From: Rhynchopus sp. YZ270_cl-10
Taxonomy: Eukaryota > Euglenozoa > Diplonemea > Diplonemida > Diplonemidae
DNA length: 64,000 nucleotides
Reading direction: 5' to 3'
Assembly: GCA_964035575.1 (NCBI GenBank)
Contig: OZ037876.1
Span: 1,054,001 to 1,118,000 of the forward strand
Shown here: positions 63,476 through 64,000 of the stretch, one piece after another
Numbering within the stretch: the stretch's first letter is position 1
Layout of the letters: each line of letters starts with the position of its first letter
Notes under the pieces: model-generated
The model's input: the letters and a program-made list of their open reading frames with translations, nothing else
What the model was told of the DNA's origin: nothing
The model's database searches: none
Program-made: the position numbers and the translations under genes

Positions 63476-63792
63476 GAAAGGAAAACTTGAGGAATGGGCA
63501 CCAATATAGGATACACAAACACCTCTTTAAAAAAAAGACACTACAAAAATGATACCAGAGAGAGGATACAAAACAACACCATTTTATAGATGCTGTTGCT
63601 GCTGAGCGTTGCTGTTTTTGTTTTTTTTGTTTTTTTTTTTTTTTTTGAGAGCTTTTTTTAGCCTTCATTTGTGTTCTTTCTAGTTTCAACTTTGTATTGA
63701 TGGAGACAGCCGAAGCTATTCTCCATCGTAGGTTATTTTGGACAGGGTGGGGAAATCACACACAGGTAAAAGAAAAAAAAGAAGAAAAAAAT

Positions 63793-63833
63793 GCTAAGAG
63801 TGATCTACTAAGCCTCGCCGTGCTTCGTCAACT
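63793..63833 (+). repeat. R2 hairpin repeat, copy
   Basis: GCTAAGAGTGATCTACTAAG, CCTCGCCGTGCTTCGTCAAC. Confidence 0.45.
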
Positions 63834-64000
63834 CTAAAAAAAAGTACAGTGAACAAAATAAAGAAGTCTTCTTTAACTTGCTGAAGGAACCACATCCGTG
63901 CCGGAAACACTCCAGGGGGGGAAATACGGATAAGAAGGTTTTTGTGAGAGATAAAAAAAAAATCAGTTTATCACAATAACATCATCGGTGCTGCGCAAAT

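Larger units (their letters stand above)
62442..64000. other. AT-rich spacer to window end
   Basis: No gene recognised. Holds R2 at 62787-62829 and 63793-63833, R1 at 63382-63475 and a GA microsatellite at about 63103-63150. Confidence 0.45.

Overview
This window looks like nuclear DNA from a unicellular eukaryote, most plausibly a free-living euglenozoan (a diplonemid-like genome would fit; that assignment is inference). All host genes I can support lie on the minus strand. Coding exons are GC-richer islands in spacers full of long A/T runs. Seven introns could be placed by joining frames, and every one begins GTATG and ends AG.

Layout of host genes (right to left in transcription order): a small mitochondrial membrane protein (60.1-60.6 kb), a three-exon SNU23/ZMAT2 splicing factor (56.9-58.9 kb), a three-exon multi-PDZ protein (54.6-56.5 kb), a kinesin with a separate tail exon (50.3-53.2 kb), an orphan terminal exon (46 kb), an NDUFAF5-like complex I assembly methyltransferase (44.2-45.7 kb), a kynurenine-type aminotransferase (42.3-43.5 kb), a cysteine/cystathionine synthase-type PLP enzyme split by a 2.26 kb intron (35.4-38.9 kb), an ankyrin-repeat protein (26.5-27.9 kb), a Gly/Ser-rich protein (16.4-17.3 kb), a two-exon RD/RN-repeat protein (4.9-7.6 kb), a quiescin sulfhydryl oxidase (2.4-4.0 kb) and a Trf4-like nucleotidyltransferase that lacks two catalytic aspartates (0.4-1.4 kb). 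No functional operon-like grouping is evident; the shared strand suggests polycistronic transcription.

Mobile DNA: 7.8-15.4 kb is a cluster of non-autonomous terminal-inverted-repeat (TIR) elements, including a 2.7 kb hAT-like element (8-bp target duplication) that carries large decamer and heptamer satellites. 18.2-25.8 kb is a Russian doll: a foldback element interrupted by a 6.9 kb element that contains an open hAT-like transposase gene plus a decayed second copy head-to-head, making a multi-kilobase palindrome. A 0.5 kb element at 14.7 kb has the same termini and looks like its internally deleted relative. Two more hAT-like elements with perfect 8-bp duplications sit inside the intron of the PLP-enzyme gene. 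Three ~80-90 bp micro-elements with 5-bp duplications, a Tc1/mariner-type and a piggyBac-type miniature element, and a 58-copy CCCCGTTA array at 29.2 kb complete the set.

The spacers and some introns also carry several short dispersed repeat families (called R1-R6 here). All copies of R1 to R4 face the same way relative to transcription. R4 folds into a closed stem structure followed by a T run on the transcribed strand, and R1 carries a tRNA T-arm-like box, so some may be RNA genes or tRNA-derived SINEs. These orientation-locked modules and the inverted-duplicated transposase are the most novel features of the window.
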